DNA of 64,000 bases from Punctularia strigosozonata HHB-11173 SS5. Lineage: Eukaryota; Basidiomycota; Agaricomycetes; Corticiales; Punctulariaceae. The notes under the pieces are model-generated. The model saw only the letters and a list, made by a program, of their open reading frames with translations. It did not search any database and was not told the origin of the DNA. A program made the translations under genes and the position numbers. Of the stretch, positions 39,587 through 52,460 are shown in pieces. Position 1 is the stretch's first letter, and each line of letters begins with the position of its first letter. Location: positions 426,158 through 490,157 of the forward strand of contig NW_006767437.1 of the NCBI RefSeq assembly GCF_000264995.1, read 5' to 3'.

Positions 39587-40293
39587 ATGGCGGCATCAGC
39601 ATACAAATCGCCCCTGACAGGTTTCGATAACGCGGCGCCCCTCCCTCAGGATCAATACAACTCTGATGGCAAGTCGTTGTACAATCCTCCGGGGCCAAGG
39701 TCGGCCGCCTATGACGAATCGCCTACGTTCGATTTTCATAGTACGTCGTTCCCGTCGTGACATGTTATACGCACGACTGATCGTATGCATATGCAACAGT
39801 ATACTACATGCAGAGCGACCCTGCACAGGCGCAGTATGCCAAGGAACTTCATGAACGCGTGAGGCGGGAATTTCCCGAGGTATGAGGTCTCTACTGTATC
39901 TTCGCATAGGGCTCGCTCACGAATACATTCTCCACAGCTGCGAATATATAAATTCTGGGACAAGCCCGTAGGTCAGTACCCCTGTCCGTCCGATCGAAAC
40001 GTCGTCTGACAGTAACACCGCGATCTGCGTATAGGACCCCATCCTGTCGCCATGTTCGAGGTGAACACCTTCAACCCTCATCAAACAGGGGCGTTGTTCT
40101 CCTGGCTGGTGCTGAATCGTGGACCATGCTCGTACGCTGCATAATCTATCTCATTTGCGGCGTTGCGCTGACAGGTTATTCCAGCGTCCTTGTACATCCC
40201 AACACTGAGGACGCGTACGGCGATCACACAGAGCGCGCGACTTGGCTTGGCAGGCAGTGGCCTCTCAACGTCGATCTTTTGCGCGGGCACTAG
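39587..40293 (+). CDS. DOPA 4,5-dioxygenase-family protein
   Basis: Five exons (39587-39740, 39800-39879, 39938-39971, 40035-40131, 40185-40293) give 157 residues, a normal length for this small single-domain family. The N-terminus (TGFDNAAPLPQDQYN) and the core blocks FDFHIYYMQSDP, ELHERVRREFPE, RIYKFWDKPVGPHPVAMFEV and VLVHPNTEDAYGDHTERATW match the fungal DOPA-dioxygenase fold. Conserved His residues in GPHP and VHPNT are candidates for metal or substrate contacts. In Amanita, the founding member opens the DOPA ring for betalain pigments; most fungal members have no known substrate. It is not next to other pigment genes here. Confidence 0.88.
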
Positions 40294-41046
40294 CGGATGG
40301 CACCTTCCCGCCGTCTTCCATTATTTCTTGTGCTTCTGAGCGCACCGGATCCCCACCTCCCCCTGTATCATATATCACTCGCAAACATCAACCTATGACG
40401 GATGTTTCTAAAAGCATTCTAGACACGTTCTCAAATACCGGGCCACCTTGAATCATACGCCGCAATTCAAATCCCGCTATAGTTGCTGTGTGGTACGAAG
40501 GGCCACCCGCTCGAGTTCATCGTGGCGAATGCGAACGTTCGATTTTGGACCACTGGAACTATCCGAATGCAACGGTGTCATGCGCATTATGACGCACGCA
40601 TTGTGAACACGGTGTCAGAGCGTATCCCAGCAGATCTGAGTCGCGTTCCCGGCATTCGCATCCTTTTCTCAACGTCGATCGGATGGAACAGGGATTGTTG
40701 AGTCAGACCGCCCTCGTTGGTGTAATATTGATCGGAGGCTCGGACGCAGGTGACGTCGCTGATATGATACGCGGACCGTTCAGTAGCGTGAATGCTGCTG
40801 TATCGAGTGCTCATGCTTCATGGTGACATTATAACATACGACCCTTAGTTAACGTACGTTATACCTGGTAGCATCAGTCGTATGCATTGCCCAAGATACC
40901 TTGGGCCAAGATACCACGGGCCATCACTTTGGTTATGAAAACGCCGGGTGGGTGCAAGGTGGAAGTGGTGGCCTCCATCATCGCACGTGGTAATATATGC
41001 AGGTGTCTTTTCCTGCCCCTTCCTTCCCCCGCGACACACCTCCACC
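40294..41046. promoter_or_regulatory. Upstream region of the fork-head gene
   Basis: 750 bp without a supported gene. It should include the promoter and 5' leader of the fork-head factor. Confidence 0.4.
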
Positions 41047-44000
41047 ATGGATCCTCCTCCTGCGACGCCCCTCTCGCCGATATCCTCGCTACTCCAGACC
41101 ATAGGCATGTCCCGCGAGGACCTCGCCCGACACAGCGAACAGATGCGAAAATATCTCACCGCGCAAGACCCTGGCGCGGTCTCCGCCATGCCCTTCCTTC
41201 GCGGCCTGCGGGAATCCGCGACCCCCGAGCCGGCCGCCTCAGCGCCATCGTCTCAGCGGAGGGCGCGGTCGGGGACGAGATCTAGGACGCACTCGCTGAG
41301 CGCGATCGCCGCCGAAGCAGCGCTAGTGCCCTCGACACCGATCAAGTCCGAGCCGGTGGACGCGCCGGTGCCTCTGCGGTCGATGTCGAGCATGGAGATG
41401 GTCATCGAGCGCAAGAGCAAGCGCGTCCGGAAGGAGAAACGCGGCAAGGACAGGCGCGAGCGCACGAATAGCCTCACGCACCCGCCATCCCCGTCCCCGC
41501 TTCCGTCGTCGCTCAGCCTCGACACCTTCATGCAGGCACGCGCCAGCAGGAAGCCGTCGTTCTCAGACGCGTCTAAACCTGCAAAGGCACCATTAATTGA
41601 GGTGAGCGAGCTCGCCCTTTGCTTTCTACGCGGTCGCTGATGTTCCCTCATGCAGCCCCATCCTGTGACGCCTACCCACAGCAGACACTACCGCATCGAC
41701 ACGTCCACAACGCCTGGTATGACGCGTCAAAACTCTTTGGTGAGCTCTGCATGCGCTTTCCGAGTGGTACACGACCTAACTCCACGCTCACAGAATGCGC
41801 CACACGGTCTATCGCCCTACTACCGCCCTGAAACCTACGTGCGCTCCTCTCCCCGCGTCCACGCGTTTTATGCCCTGACACTCTCCCAGCTCACTCCTCA
41901 GAAACCGCACAACATGCCCAACCAGCTCTCCTCTCCCGCCTATGCCCCCGGCTCGTCACCACAGTCCTCCCCCTCGCGCCCCAGCGCCATCGTCAACCTT
42001 GTCTCGTCTCCCGGGCCGATGGCCCCTACTTCTTCGCCTTTCTCTCAGCCACTGCCGTATACTCTGCCATCGCCTCCCTATCTGCAAACGAAACCGGAGT
42101 TGTCTTACGCAGCCCTCATTGGCCAAGCGGTACTCTCTTCGGAGCAACATATGCTCACCCTTCAGGAGATCTACGAGTGGATCACCACCGTATATCCGTA
42201 CTACAAGCGGAATGAACAGACGTGGATGAACTCGGTCAGACACGTCCTCAGTACCACCGCCGTATTCAGGAAGGCGCCTCCTCGAGAAAGCGAGACGGGC
42301 GGCCGAGGCGGCAAGACGAGGTGGGCCATCTGGGATAAGGACATCAAATGCTTCGAAGGCGGCGGTTTCGACAAGAGATTCTGCGAGGATATCGTCAAGA
42401 AGGACGCCAATAAAAAGCGGGCCGCCGACGAAATCGCGAATTCTTCCGGGGGAGGTGGCAGTGGTAGCGGAAGCGGCGCGAGGAAGGCCAAGCGGGTGAA
42501 GAAGACCCTGAACATGGCGCCACCGTTGGGGAGCCTGCCGGTCGTATATCCTCAGCCGGTCATGGCGACGGCGTCTTTGACGTCCCACGCATATGCACCG
42601 GTGACGATGTATCCAGGTCCAAGCCTGGCGCCATCCGTACATGCGCATCCGCACCACCAGACATACGTGCAGGCATGCAATCCTGGCCATCACCCGCCGG
42701 GGGCGATGGTCTTCCCGCCCTTGCCGACCGCATACGCGACTCAAGGCGCAGTTGTTATTCCGTCCCACCGCACCAGATCGGCTTCGAGTGCAAGCGCTAC
42801 GACGGCATCCCAAGAAGAAGCAGAACGAGAGATCGAGCGCAGCCCGTCACCGGAAACGTTGCAGTATCCTCCTTCGCCCACCTCTCCACCTTCGCGCACG
42901 CATTCGCCCTCGTCGTCACCGCCGCCGACGTCTGCGAGCTCGGTTGCGTCGTCCTCTATGCTCCCTCCTGATCTTACGACGGATTCCGGGTCGTCGAGCA
43001 GCCCTACGTTGCCGTCGTCATCTGTCGGAAGTAATCTGAGCAGCAAGGCTAGTGTATCGCCTATGGTCAAGGCCCATGATGTCGGTTACGAGGACATCGA
43101 TGACGAAGAGAGCCCTGCGTTTGATGTAGCTCGTGCTACTCATACAGAATTCGACCTGTCGTACCCAGTCCCAAGCAGGAAGGGGAAGGAACGCGACATG
43201 AGTGAGCCAACAACGAAGGTGAGAACCCATTTTGAGCGATCACCCAACACAGCATCTCAACGTTTAATATCGTACAGCGCACGCTCTCTTTGCTCTCGCT
43301 TCCTCCGATGCCTGAGTCGCCCACCATGGGCAAATCCAGACCTGCTTATTGCCAAGGGTACCCTTTCGCCCCGCCGGAATCTCCAACGTTGGCCTTACGG
43401 AAGGTCAAGCTCAATACTCCTGCACGACCTCCGGGAACTCCACCTACCGCTTCCATCGTTGCCACGGATCGCCCTCGTACACCGGACCGTCAACGGCCAC
43501 AGACGCCTCCCCCCAAGACTGTACCTACTCCCCCACAAACGCCGTCACAGCCCTCCCTCGACCCCGCCCGCACCCCGCCGCCCTCCACGCCTCACAAAGA
43601 CCGGGACATCATGCGCTACCTCAACCTCTCTCCCGAACGCACACCGCTCTCGCACCGGGGCGTGCACATGTCCCCCTCACCCAGCCTCGCCTACTACAAA
43701 TCGCACCTCGAGCCGCCTCCGCCCATGTCACACTTCACCTCCCATCACCTCGCGCCGCTCCTGGACATCAATGCAGGTGTGGGCTCGACAAGCGTGCAGT
43801 CATCGCAGGAAAGCGAGCACCAGGCGGACAAGGACGCGCTTCGCACGCCTTCTCTCGCTCGCGGCAGTGGCAGCGGGCCGTTCGTCCTCCAGTCTGCTGG
43901 GTTCGGACCGCCGGTGACCCCGAAGAAACTTATCTTCCCGTCGTTCAGCGGTACGACGCCGCTGCGCGCTGGCAAAGGCGGCGTGTATGATCCGCACGAC

Positions 44001-44168
44001 CCGGCGCTCATCCTCGACGAGGAGCTGCGGTTGGGCGGCCCGGCGGGTTTCCTCGGGTCGGGATTGGGACTGCAGGAGAGCCCCACGGGCTTATTCGGCG
44101 GGACGAGGGGGATGTTGTATGAGAGCCCCAATTTACCCAGTCCTGGGCCTTGGTCTAGGCGGTATTGA
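41047..44168 (+). CDS. Fork-head transcription factor
   Basis: Four exons (41047-41601, 41656-41739, 41794-43218, 43278-44168) give 984 residues. The DNA-binding winged helix lies at about residues 312-410: KPELSYAALIGQAVLSS, LTLQEIYEWITTVYPYYKR, TWMNSVRHVLSTTAVFRK and TRWAIWDKD. In the recognition helix the usual NSIRHNLS is NSVRHVLS. Flanks are very rich in Ser and Pro, with basic patches (RKSKRVRKEKRGK; KRAAD; RKAKRVKK) as likely nuclear signals. Many SP/TP sites in the C-terminal 300 residues suggest proline-directed kinase control, as in cell-cycle fork-head factors. No FHA domain is seen. A further 51-nt in-frame intron at 41839-41889 is possible and would remove 17 residues. Confidence 0.87.
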
Positions 44169-44589
44169 TCCTGAACCCGGTGTCGTCTATGTGCATTATC
44201 GCGCGTCTACCTTCCCCTCCCATCCCCTCTCTACGTCCAACGCTTCAGATATGAATGATATGATCCCCTGACTTTCTTGGTTTACGACTCGCAGCGACTC
44301 GAACTATCTCAGGTCTCGATCTCTCCCGTTGTTTTGTGCCGTTCATCCCTCGCCGCTCCTCCGTGCGACTTTGAAACTGTATTATCACGCCATCGTCCCC
44401 AAATCTCGTGTTCTATTTCCTCTCTTATTGCCTGCCATCACCGTATCGTATGCACGCGGACGAGATTCTGAATGTGGTGTACGCGGCGCCGGACACGTTC
44501 CCTCTATCCAAAGCAATATGTATTGATTTATTCCGTAGACTGCACAGTCTGTGTCAGGTACCGAGCCTATGTACTTATGAACGTTTCGA
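44169..44589. other. Intergenic between convergent genes
   Basis: 3' regions of the fork-head gene and DNA ligase IV. No gene is visible. Confidence 0.5.
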
Positions 44590-47500
44590 TTAAGGAGCGA
44601 ATTCTAAGCAGAGACAGTTAAGCGGATTTTCATCGTCACGAAGGGCAGGCAACCCACCGTCCTCGTCGAGCAACGTGCCTTCGTCCAAACAAGCTTGTAT
44701 GTACTCGCTTATGATCAGATGGCGATGCTTCGGCCTCGAGTAAGATCAGCAGATGAATCGACGGAGCGAGGAAAACAATTACTTTGACGTCCGCTTCGTC
44801 AGCTCTCGCCGCCGGCTATCGTCCCTCTTGTCCAGAACTATGTGTGTGAGCTTCGGATCGTCCAAGTCTGCGACGCGTCCGCCGTTCTCCCTGATCAGTC
44901 TGTCGATCTCAACGAAGCTAGGTGTTGGACATGAGCAAGGATCGGAGATTAAGTTCCAAATGACGTACGAACCGTTGCTGGATGTCGGACTCGTGTTTGG
45001 TCTTGATAGGCATGCCATGGTTTCGCGCGTTCATAGGTGTATCCAAGTAGAAGCAGCTGGCAGAGTATGAATGTGAGATACTGGTTGGTGAGAAGGTAAC
45101 ATACAGATGCTTGAAGATTAGGTTCTGATCGTATTCCATGGCTTCGTCGTCTTCGCCCATCTTCGCCGCTTCGGCTTCTTCCTCGACCTATTTTACGTTA
45201 AATGATGGTCAACATGGTGCTAAGAGACCACACTCGCCTGAGGTCCACGAACAACTTCCGCCTTGCAGTGTCATTAGAAGTCAGGCTATGATCACACAGG
45301 AATCAACGGAAGGTAAGTACCAGTTCTGTGATCCTTCCTGCATCCTCGCTGGACATGAGATTCTCAATCTTATACCAGCCATCCTCAGTATCTTCTTCTT
45401 TGGTGTCTTCGTTGTCGGATTCTGGTTCGGTTTCTGACTCTGTGTCAGAACCGGGCGGTGACTGATGTGCAGTCGCGTCGCCCTTGACATTGAACCAATC
45501 CGTCAGGGACGGATCTTCCTCTTCCTTAGGCTCCGGATCCTCTTGCTGAGTTGGGATTGCGGGGCGTAACGCGACATTCGCTGTTTCTGCCATGACCGTA
45601 TCGTCATCCGGTAGCCGATACTCGTCGGTTTCCTGCCTCCGAGACGTTGCGTGGAAGAAGTATCTAAACGGAGGTGTAAGCACAGGATTAGCCTAGGATG
45701 CAATTGCAGACTACTTCTTCGTCATAGGGATCACTTCGCTCTGTGAGAGGCAGTCGAAGATCCACTGAGGCTTAATGATATCAGCCTCATCCTTCTGCAT
45801 GATCAACCTTATGTCGTATGCTTCCGTACCATAGTGGTTAGTGAAATCCATAACTGTGAACGAAAACAAACGCACGAATTGTCGACCCTCCATACACAAC
45901 CAGTGTAGGGAACTTCTTCGAGACAACTTGGGCCACCTTTCCACCGTTGGCGTGGATTCTAGGCGAGAGGTCAGCGACGACTACGTTCCTGGCGTTTCCA
46001 GCGTACAGTTTCATCAGGTCGCGCTTGTCCTCGTCCCCAGTCCTCGATTTTGGGTCGGATACTACCACTATGTAGCTCCTTCAATCTGATGATTTGCCGC
46101 AGTCAAAGCAATGCCTTACTGAATCTCATTCCTCTGAATAGAACCGATTCGACCGCCACATCCTTCAGCCTCGACCCACCCATTCCATATTCGGAGAGGA
46201 CGTGAACCTCGACTCGCATGTTAGCAGCTAGATCGCGAAAGGAATGCAGTTGGTCACCTTCGACGCCGTCTTTCTTTTCTTTTCCGGCTTCCTGGATAAA
46301 GATATGAGCCAGAACGTCCGGTGTACATGAATCCCCGTACACAGTCTCCTCTTCTACCTTGCGCTTCTTACTCTCCGACATTTCAGCCAGAAACTCTGTA
46401 CAGAGCGCGAGATTTAAGTCACTGTGCCATATCCAGGACATGGCACGCACCCGTAGCTGTCATGCAATCGGCAACGGAAAGATCGTCACGTATGTTCACT
46501 GCGCGAGGAAATCTCATCGTGAAACCAAGATAATACAAGTCTGATCATAAAATCAGTCCCGCCAGGACTCGGTCGCAGAGGAAGGATGTATACCCGAAGT
46601 AACAATCTCAGCAGCCTTCACTTTGATTATGAAAGAACTAGGTTGAGCTCATTAGCATAGACGGCCAGACAACGAGTGTAACGCACTCTTCTGGTTCGAG
46701 ATATACATCGCCTTTATCCTCGGTACCCTTTGGGGCTGTAAGGTAAAAGCTAGGAGGATTTCTCTCGGCCCATATTTTCCAGGGTTTACTCCGGATCCAT
46801 ACGTAGTCGGCGAAACTGAGACCGGAACCAATACGCACGACGGAGGCATATCTGGATATTGTTATAGGTCTTAGAGTGATATGCAAGAAGTCTGGGACGT
46901 ACTTTGGCTCGTCATCCTCCTCCGGTCTTCGGCGATCGTCCAGGACCGCACACACCAGGGTCGACACACCGCCCCCACGATGTCCAGTTCCGTAGTTCCC
47001 GGCTTAGTGCGTTGGTGTGAGTGCGGGTTGATACGAAAGGGACAAACGGGAGCATACCAACGACCAGTACATCAACGGTTTCCCCCATATTGTCCTGGGC
47101 GAATGGTGAATCCTGCATTCGCAGCAAAAAAAAAAGAGGAAGGTACCATGTACTCGGGCTTCACCTGTATATCATTAGCATCGAGCTGCGGGCGCTGGAC
47201 AACGAACTGAGTCGACTTACTTTGATCCAATCCTTGTTACGTCCATTGAGCACGTACTCGCTGTCCGGGTGCTTGATAATAAGGCCTTCTCCACGGTTCT
47301 CCATTACCTCTTCCATGCGCGTGCGTACGTCCTTGGCCGTCTTGCCCTCGAACTCGCTGACAAGTTCTATGCGACCGGGTATCGGGGTCAAACAGGCCCG
47401 CAGGTTCCGTCGTCGGAATTTGGTGGATTTCTGCAGTAGAGGCATGCCGTTGAGGTACAAGAGATCGAAAACCTTGACTTTATGACCCAACTTCAGTCAG

Positions 47501-49181
47501 GACTGCGCTCAGGAGCAGCGCGCCGTGGGTACTCACAACATGGGCGAGGATTCTGTTCTTTTCTCGTCCGATCTGCGCGGGTTATGAATACGTGAAGGGA
47601 CCAGAAGACAAGAACAAATAGATTTCCACCTAACGCCGCGGTTTTGAGGGTGCCGAATGGCAAGTTTCTCCCGGAGACAGGATCCCATACAAGCATTTCA
47701 CCATCAAGAATGATACTGTAATATATTCTAGACAGGCGACTGAAGGTAAGTGTTAGACTCACTCTTCTACTCGCGAATCGAACGCCTTGTCGATGAAAGG
47801 GGTAAGGCTACCCATCCCAACATGCTTGCCATATAGATATGTGTAATCCTTCCCCTTCCTACAGAAGTACGGTTAGAATGCACTTGCGTTGCGTTACGTT
47901 CCTCGTTTTACCTCGAGCAGTAGAAATATTCGTTCCCGCGTTTATGAAGCTGCATGCGTTCTCCATCGAGCTTCTCTTCTATGAAGAACGTCCGGCCACC
48001 CATCTCCTTGACCGAATCTTCGAGTCGACGGGTCGGACGTTTGCAGAGCATCGGTGCAAACGAACGAAACAACTGGATCGTCTTGTCCTATTAGGACGCA
48101 CATTCGTCTCAGTCATTTGGGTATTGCACAGGAAGAATACAGACGTACTGCGGCGTTCAGACGTCTTTTAGGATCCCACAGTTCCCACACAACCTTCTTG
48201 AGGTCGGAACAAGTGTTGAATAGATCGTGGGCGTCGGGGTGGAAAACTGAGAACACGGTGGTTTCCTTGACGGAGATGGTCATATCTTATGCACGTTGTG
48301 AGCCTAGTAGATCGCAGAACGTAAGGTCTCTACCTTTCAATATAATACGGACGATCCAGCGTTGCTGTGGCAATCAACATATGGATGAACATACGAGAGG
48401 CCAGGGTGCTCAAAGAATGCAATCATCCCTTACCTCCTCCGGCGTTGAACGGTTATATACTCGCTGCAAAATCCTAGATTGTACATCTCTATCGAATCAA
48501 AGTATGTCAACCCCTTCAATCCTAGATAAAATCGTGTTCTCGTACTGTTTTCCTATATTCTGAGACAACTCATCGAGAACGTCATTCAGTTCGTGTACGG
48601 TCAGCAAGCCTTTTATGACGGATGACCGCTTGTTCACGACCTCGTACAAGACAGTGGGGAAATCCCCCGAAGATCTCTAGCCTCAAACCTCAAGAGAGTT
48701 TCAGCGCAAGCTAGAGGAAAACCCACATCTTTATCGGCAGGTTTCTTCCAATTCAGTAACCGGATGGCATCTGCGTCTTTCATCCCAAGGGGTATTAGCT
48801 TGATGTATGCTTTCGCCAAGTTCTTCTCCTTCAGGCCATACACGGCCCTCTCACGATCTTTCTGAGGAAGAATCAAGCGCAGGACAGGATATAGGTCGTA
48901 GCCTATCTCTTGGCGCCAATGCTTGAAATCGTTACATATTGAGCGCAACTGGGGCGTTGCGGTTACGGAACGCATACGTTGAACCATCCGTCCAGCAGTC
49001 TCTTCCTGCGTTCGGGTTTACGCTCGTTTTGGAGCTTCTCGAAGAGCTGGATCAGGACGTAGAATGGTGCACTTCCGACACTAGGGGGTGGCGCAGGATA
49101 GCTGGTACCGTCTTGCTGGGTGCTGGCTGGCACTTGCCGTGGCGAACGAGGCGGAGAACTGGGAGCAGGAGTCGGGAGCAT
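44590..49181 (-). CDS. LIG4: DNA ligase IV
   Basis: I place 27 exons from the ATG at 49181 to the stop at 44590, about 1060 residues. The N-terminal ligase domain starts FYVLIQLFEKLQNERK. The adenylation motif is FIEEKLDGERMQLHKRG with the active Lys near residue 286. Later motifs are ILDGEMLVWDP, RGEGLIIKHPDSEYVL, NGRNKDWIKVKPEYM, DNMGETVDVLVV and GTGHRGGGVSTL. Two BRCT domains follow: one around HANGGKVAQVVSKK and KPQWIFDCLS, one around ENGGRVADLDDPKLTHIVLD and EYIQACLDEGTLLDED. Lig4 seals double-strand breaks with Xrcc4/Lif1 in non-homologous end joining in the nucleus. One exon is 18 nt (47164-47147). Intron 45237-45188 seems to have a GC donor. In 46395-46120 two optional in-frame introns cannot be decided, so length may be 30-40 residues less. 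Confidence 0.93.
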
Positions 49182-49468
49182 GTCGCTTGCGGTCGACGCA
49201 GATGACTTGCAGTCAGCGCGGCAGTGAGCAGCCCGCAACCCACGAAGACGCAAACAAGTGAAGCTCGCCACCTAGCCTCCGCGAACGCGTCGCCAGTAGT
49301 CACAGGTCACGGGACTTGCCGCCAAACGGTGACGTCAATGTAACAACGTCCTTCCGCCTCCATAGTGTACATCCTATTAGTCCGTGTATATGTATGCATG
49401 ACCAGGTGATAATCTCGTATGACGATCTACAATTATGATCGGAACCAACGAATAGGCGACAAGGATCA

Positions 49469-51214
49469 TCACAAGATAAAATGATCGGCCCAGTGGCGGA
49501 GCACGCCTTCTCCCTCCTTATGCCCCGCAAAACGCTTCACGTCTCTGCAAACGATTATCGCATGCGAATTGCGTACGGGGTCTATCCAGGCCCGCTCCTT
49601 CTGCAGGCCAGGCAGTCCATTGAGGTTTTCAATGAGCTTGAGCTGGAGAGGCGTCAAGGTGGGCTTTTCCTGCTCGGCGCGCGATTTCCCCTTCTTGCTC
49701 TTCTTAGGCTTGCACAGTTTGTTCTTGTCTTGGTGTGGCTCCACTTCGCCGTTTTCCTGAGAAGCGGGACGCGGACTGGACGCACGAGAGGCCAGGGTGG
49801 GCGTAGAGTCTCCAGTCCGTCCTGGATCCTCATCAATTATGTCTGCTACGGCATCCTCCATTTGTCGCTCCATATCGCGAATGATGTGCACCAGTCGCTG
49901 AGCTGCGGTATCCGAGCCCTGGACAGACCGTTCCAGTAGTTTTATACGCTTGGATGAGCGGTGGGACTCGCGCGACAAGCGGATAACGACCAGCGTCAAG
50001 AAGGTTGGTATCAGTATGGGTAGGGTAAGGTAGAGGATCTAGTCTCTGTTAAATATGGCAATGAGCGTATGCGGATCAAAATACATACCACGTTATAGGG
50101 AAAGGCGAACTGAAGAGGCGGCGGTAAGAAGGGACGCGGCTTCAATGATCTAAACCAATCGGCGGATAGCGGAGCTGGTCCGGGTGCTTTTACTGGAGCC
50201 ACATCGGGTAAACGCCAATTCTTCATTATCGGCTTGTACTGTTCGTCGAGTTCACTGTATGGATGTCAGTGACCGCGGTTTATCATGCATTAGCGTAGGT
50301 CTTACATATGGATGCCGTTTGTCTCGTGGTGGTAGAAGGGGTCTTCCGCTTCGATAGCAGCCGTGACGTAGGGAACAGTCACGTCATTCACGGCATTTGC
50401 GTAGATCCTCTTATGAGCGAATAGCTCCAGCGCTTGGTAAAATATTCTCTCTAATCTCTACGTGTCAGTGATGCTGGCTCTTCAACGTACCAAAACACCA
50501 TGACGTACGCGGATCGGCCATAACCTCGAGCAGTGGCCGGCCGTGCAGTGACCATTTATCAACGGCGTAGAACTGCTCGCCAGTCCGTGAAAGTAGTCGG
50601 GGACCGAAAAATTGCGTCAGGCGAGAGAGAAAGGATGGGTATCTGGGAAGGCCTATACGGTCACTTGGTGTCAGCATAGACTGCGCGAAGTCCACAAACT
50701 GGGCGACTCACCAATATGTGGTGTAGCAATGGTGTTGAAGTTGACAGGGGTGACCTTCTCGAAGAACTTACGATGGTGTAGAATCCTGCATGTGTCATAG
50801 CCAATAAACTCCATGGCGTACCATGCGCGGATTGATTGCACCTACCCGATGACATAACGCGCGAGCAATCCTCCTAAGCTGTATCCCGTTACGGAGAAAC
50901 GAGTAACCTTTCGCCCGTCTTTTTCTATGTTCTCCACAGCTTCGTAAATCTAGAAGGTGCACCGCGATCAATTCACGGCCTCGTCAGCCACTCGTGCAAC
51001 GTACCTCCTCCGCGACCCGCTCTCCACCCCAATCGATACCATCATATGTGCTCTCATCGCGATTAGTTTCCGCAACAAGGATTTCAAGCTGTGTGGAGCC
51101 GTCTGCTTTGGATTGCTGAACTTTCGTCTCGTCCATGATCCGGCGAAGCTCGGCCAAATGTTCAGGATTACCCCACATGCCGTGGATGAGGACGAGCAAG
51201 TGTGCGTCGGGCAT
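49469..51214 (-). CDS. DUF676 lipase-like serine esterase (ROG1/LPL1 type) with C-terminal membrane segment
   Basis: Seven exons (51214-51005, 50949-50846, 50785-50712, 50652-50509, 50450-50306, 50254-50089, 50038-49469) give 470 residues. The N-terminus MPDAHLLVLIHGMWGNPEHL is the start of an alpha/beta hydrolase with the oxyanion HG motif. The nucleophile elbow is VTGYSLGGLLARYV, and the DUF676 block FNTIATPHIG follows. A late Asp (NDVTVPY) and His (HHETNGIH) complete a possible triad. A hydrophobic segment (YLTLPILIPTFLTLVVI) and a charged, lysine-rich tail suggest membrane anchoring. Yeast relatives act on lipid droplets or in lipid turnover. Its 3' end lies 287 bp upstream of the LIG4 start on the same strand; no functional link is implied. 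Confidence 0.85.
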
Positions 51215-52460
51215 GATTTCTACTCTTTGGTTTGAAGCTCGCTGTCTTGTGATTATTCTGTGAATTACAGGAAGGTCGCGGTGGTAAAGTAAGGGGGTTG
51301 ATTACAAGGGATTACAGTGGGACTCTGGCTCTATAAGCGGTGGCAAGCGGAGGTGTTCACAAGGATCCCATCTGCGTTGCGTCGCCCATCCGGCAGAGCA
51401 CGTGGTGGCTACGTCTTCCGGCAACTTGACCTGCGGCACAGCTACGGCGCCGGATGTCATGCTGCTGACAACCTGCATCCTGTGCTCCTGCATTGCAGCA
51501 CGATAGTAAGTTACTTACTACTCACTGCGCCTACGCGCGCTCCAGTCAGCATTAACTCCCGAAAGTGGAGGCTTTGGTCAACATTGTACTAGATCAAACC
51601 TTGTCCATGACCAATTACCCCAACATCCCATTCCGCGGCCCCTCCACAATAGTCGAACCGCCGTAACGCCGCAAGAGCTGATGCGTTCAAACCACTGCAG
51701 TGGCAACAGTTGCTGGATCTCCTAACCGATGTGTGTACGTTTGTTGTTGTTTTGTCCTGGACCATTGCCCAATGCTCAGCGCCAGAAGCTCGTGCGCGGA
51801 AGTAGATTACTTATAGTGAGAGCCTTTCCCGCCTTGTAATCGTGCTTAATACTTCCGTGTCCTGACTGAACTCTGTGTTCGCTCCAATTATTCCACTAGG
51901 CACTCACAACGTTGGCGCCTGTCAACGACGTATCGTCTGTTTTTGTGGCTCGCTGAGTGGCGATGCGGGTGGGCGAGCGGACTTCTCCAGAAGGCTTCTT
52001 GTCAGGCCTCGAGGCTCGCTGCATCGCAGCCTCATTGTGACACGAAAAGGCGCCCCACTGCACAAAGGGGGTGGCAGCCGTACTTAAGTATGCGCGCAAG
52101 CAGATATGTGCCACAGATACCAACCCCCTCCCCTCGTGCTGGTCGCGACACTCTTCAAGACGCTTATCATCTAGTACCACTGACGGCAACCGTGAACCGA
52201 CAGTCCAGAACGAAACGATTAAATCTTCTCGTGCCTCAGCGGGATGCCATACGACTTCAGACCTCCCACTCCGAGATCGCCGTACAGCATCTCTTCGCAA
52301 GTGCGGGGCCATCGTTCCTACGCCTTGTTCCGCAGCGGGATCGTATATACTGCCACTTCGCGGATCCGGTTGGATGGTAGTCGGTACTCGCGTACGTACG
52401 CTTTCGTGTCAAACTGAATGTGTTAATCCAAACCCGCTGTCAGTGCTCATCGCCCATGCC
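51215..52460. other. 1.25 kb intergenic region between divergent genes
   Basis: Upstream region of both the DUF676 esterase and the coiled-coil protein. Open frames such as 51943-52380 plus show no domain and are not called. Confidence 0.45.

Noticed and set aside
47127-47136. A10 homopolymer that could be a frameshift error in LIG4
   Set aside because: It lies inside an intron, where it forms the pyrimidine tract on the coding strand.
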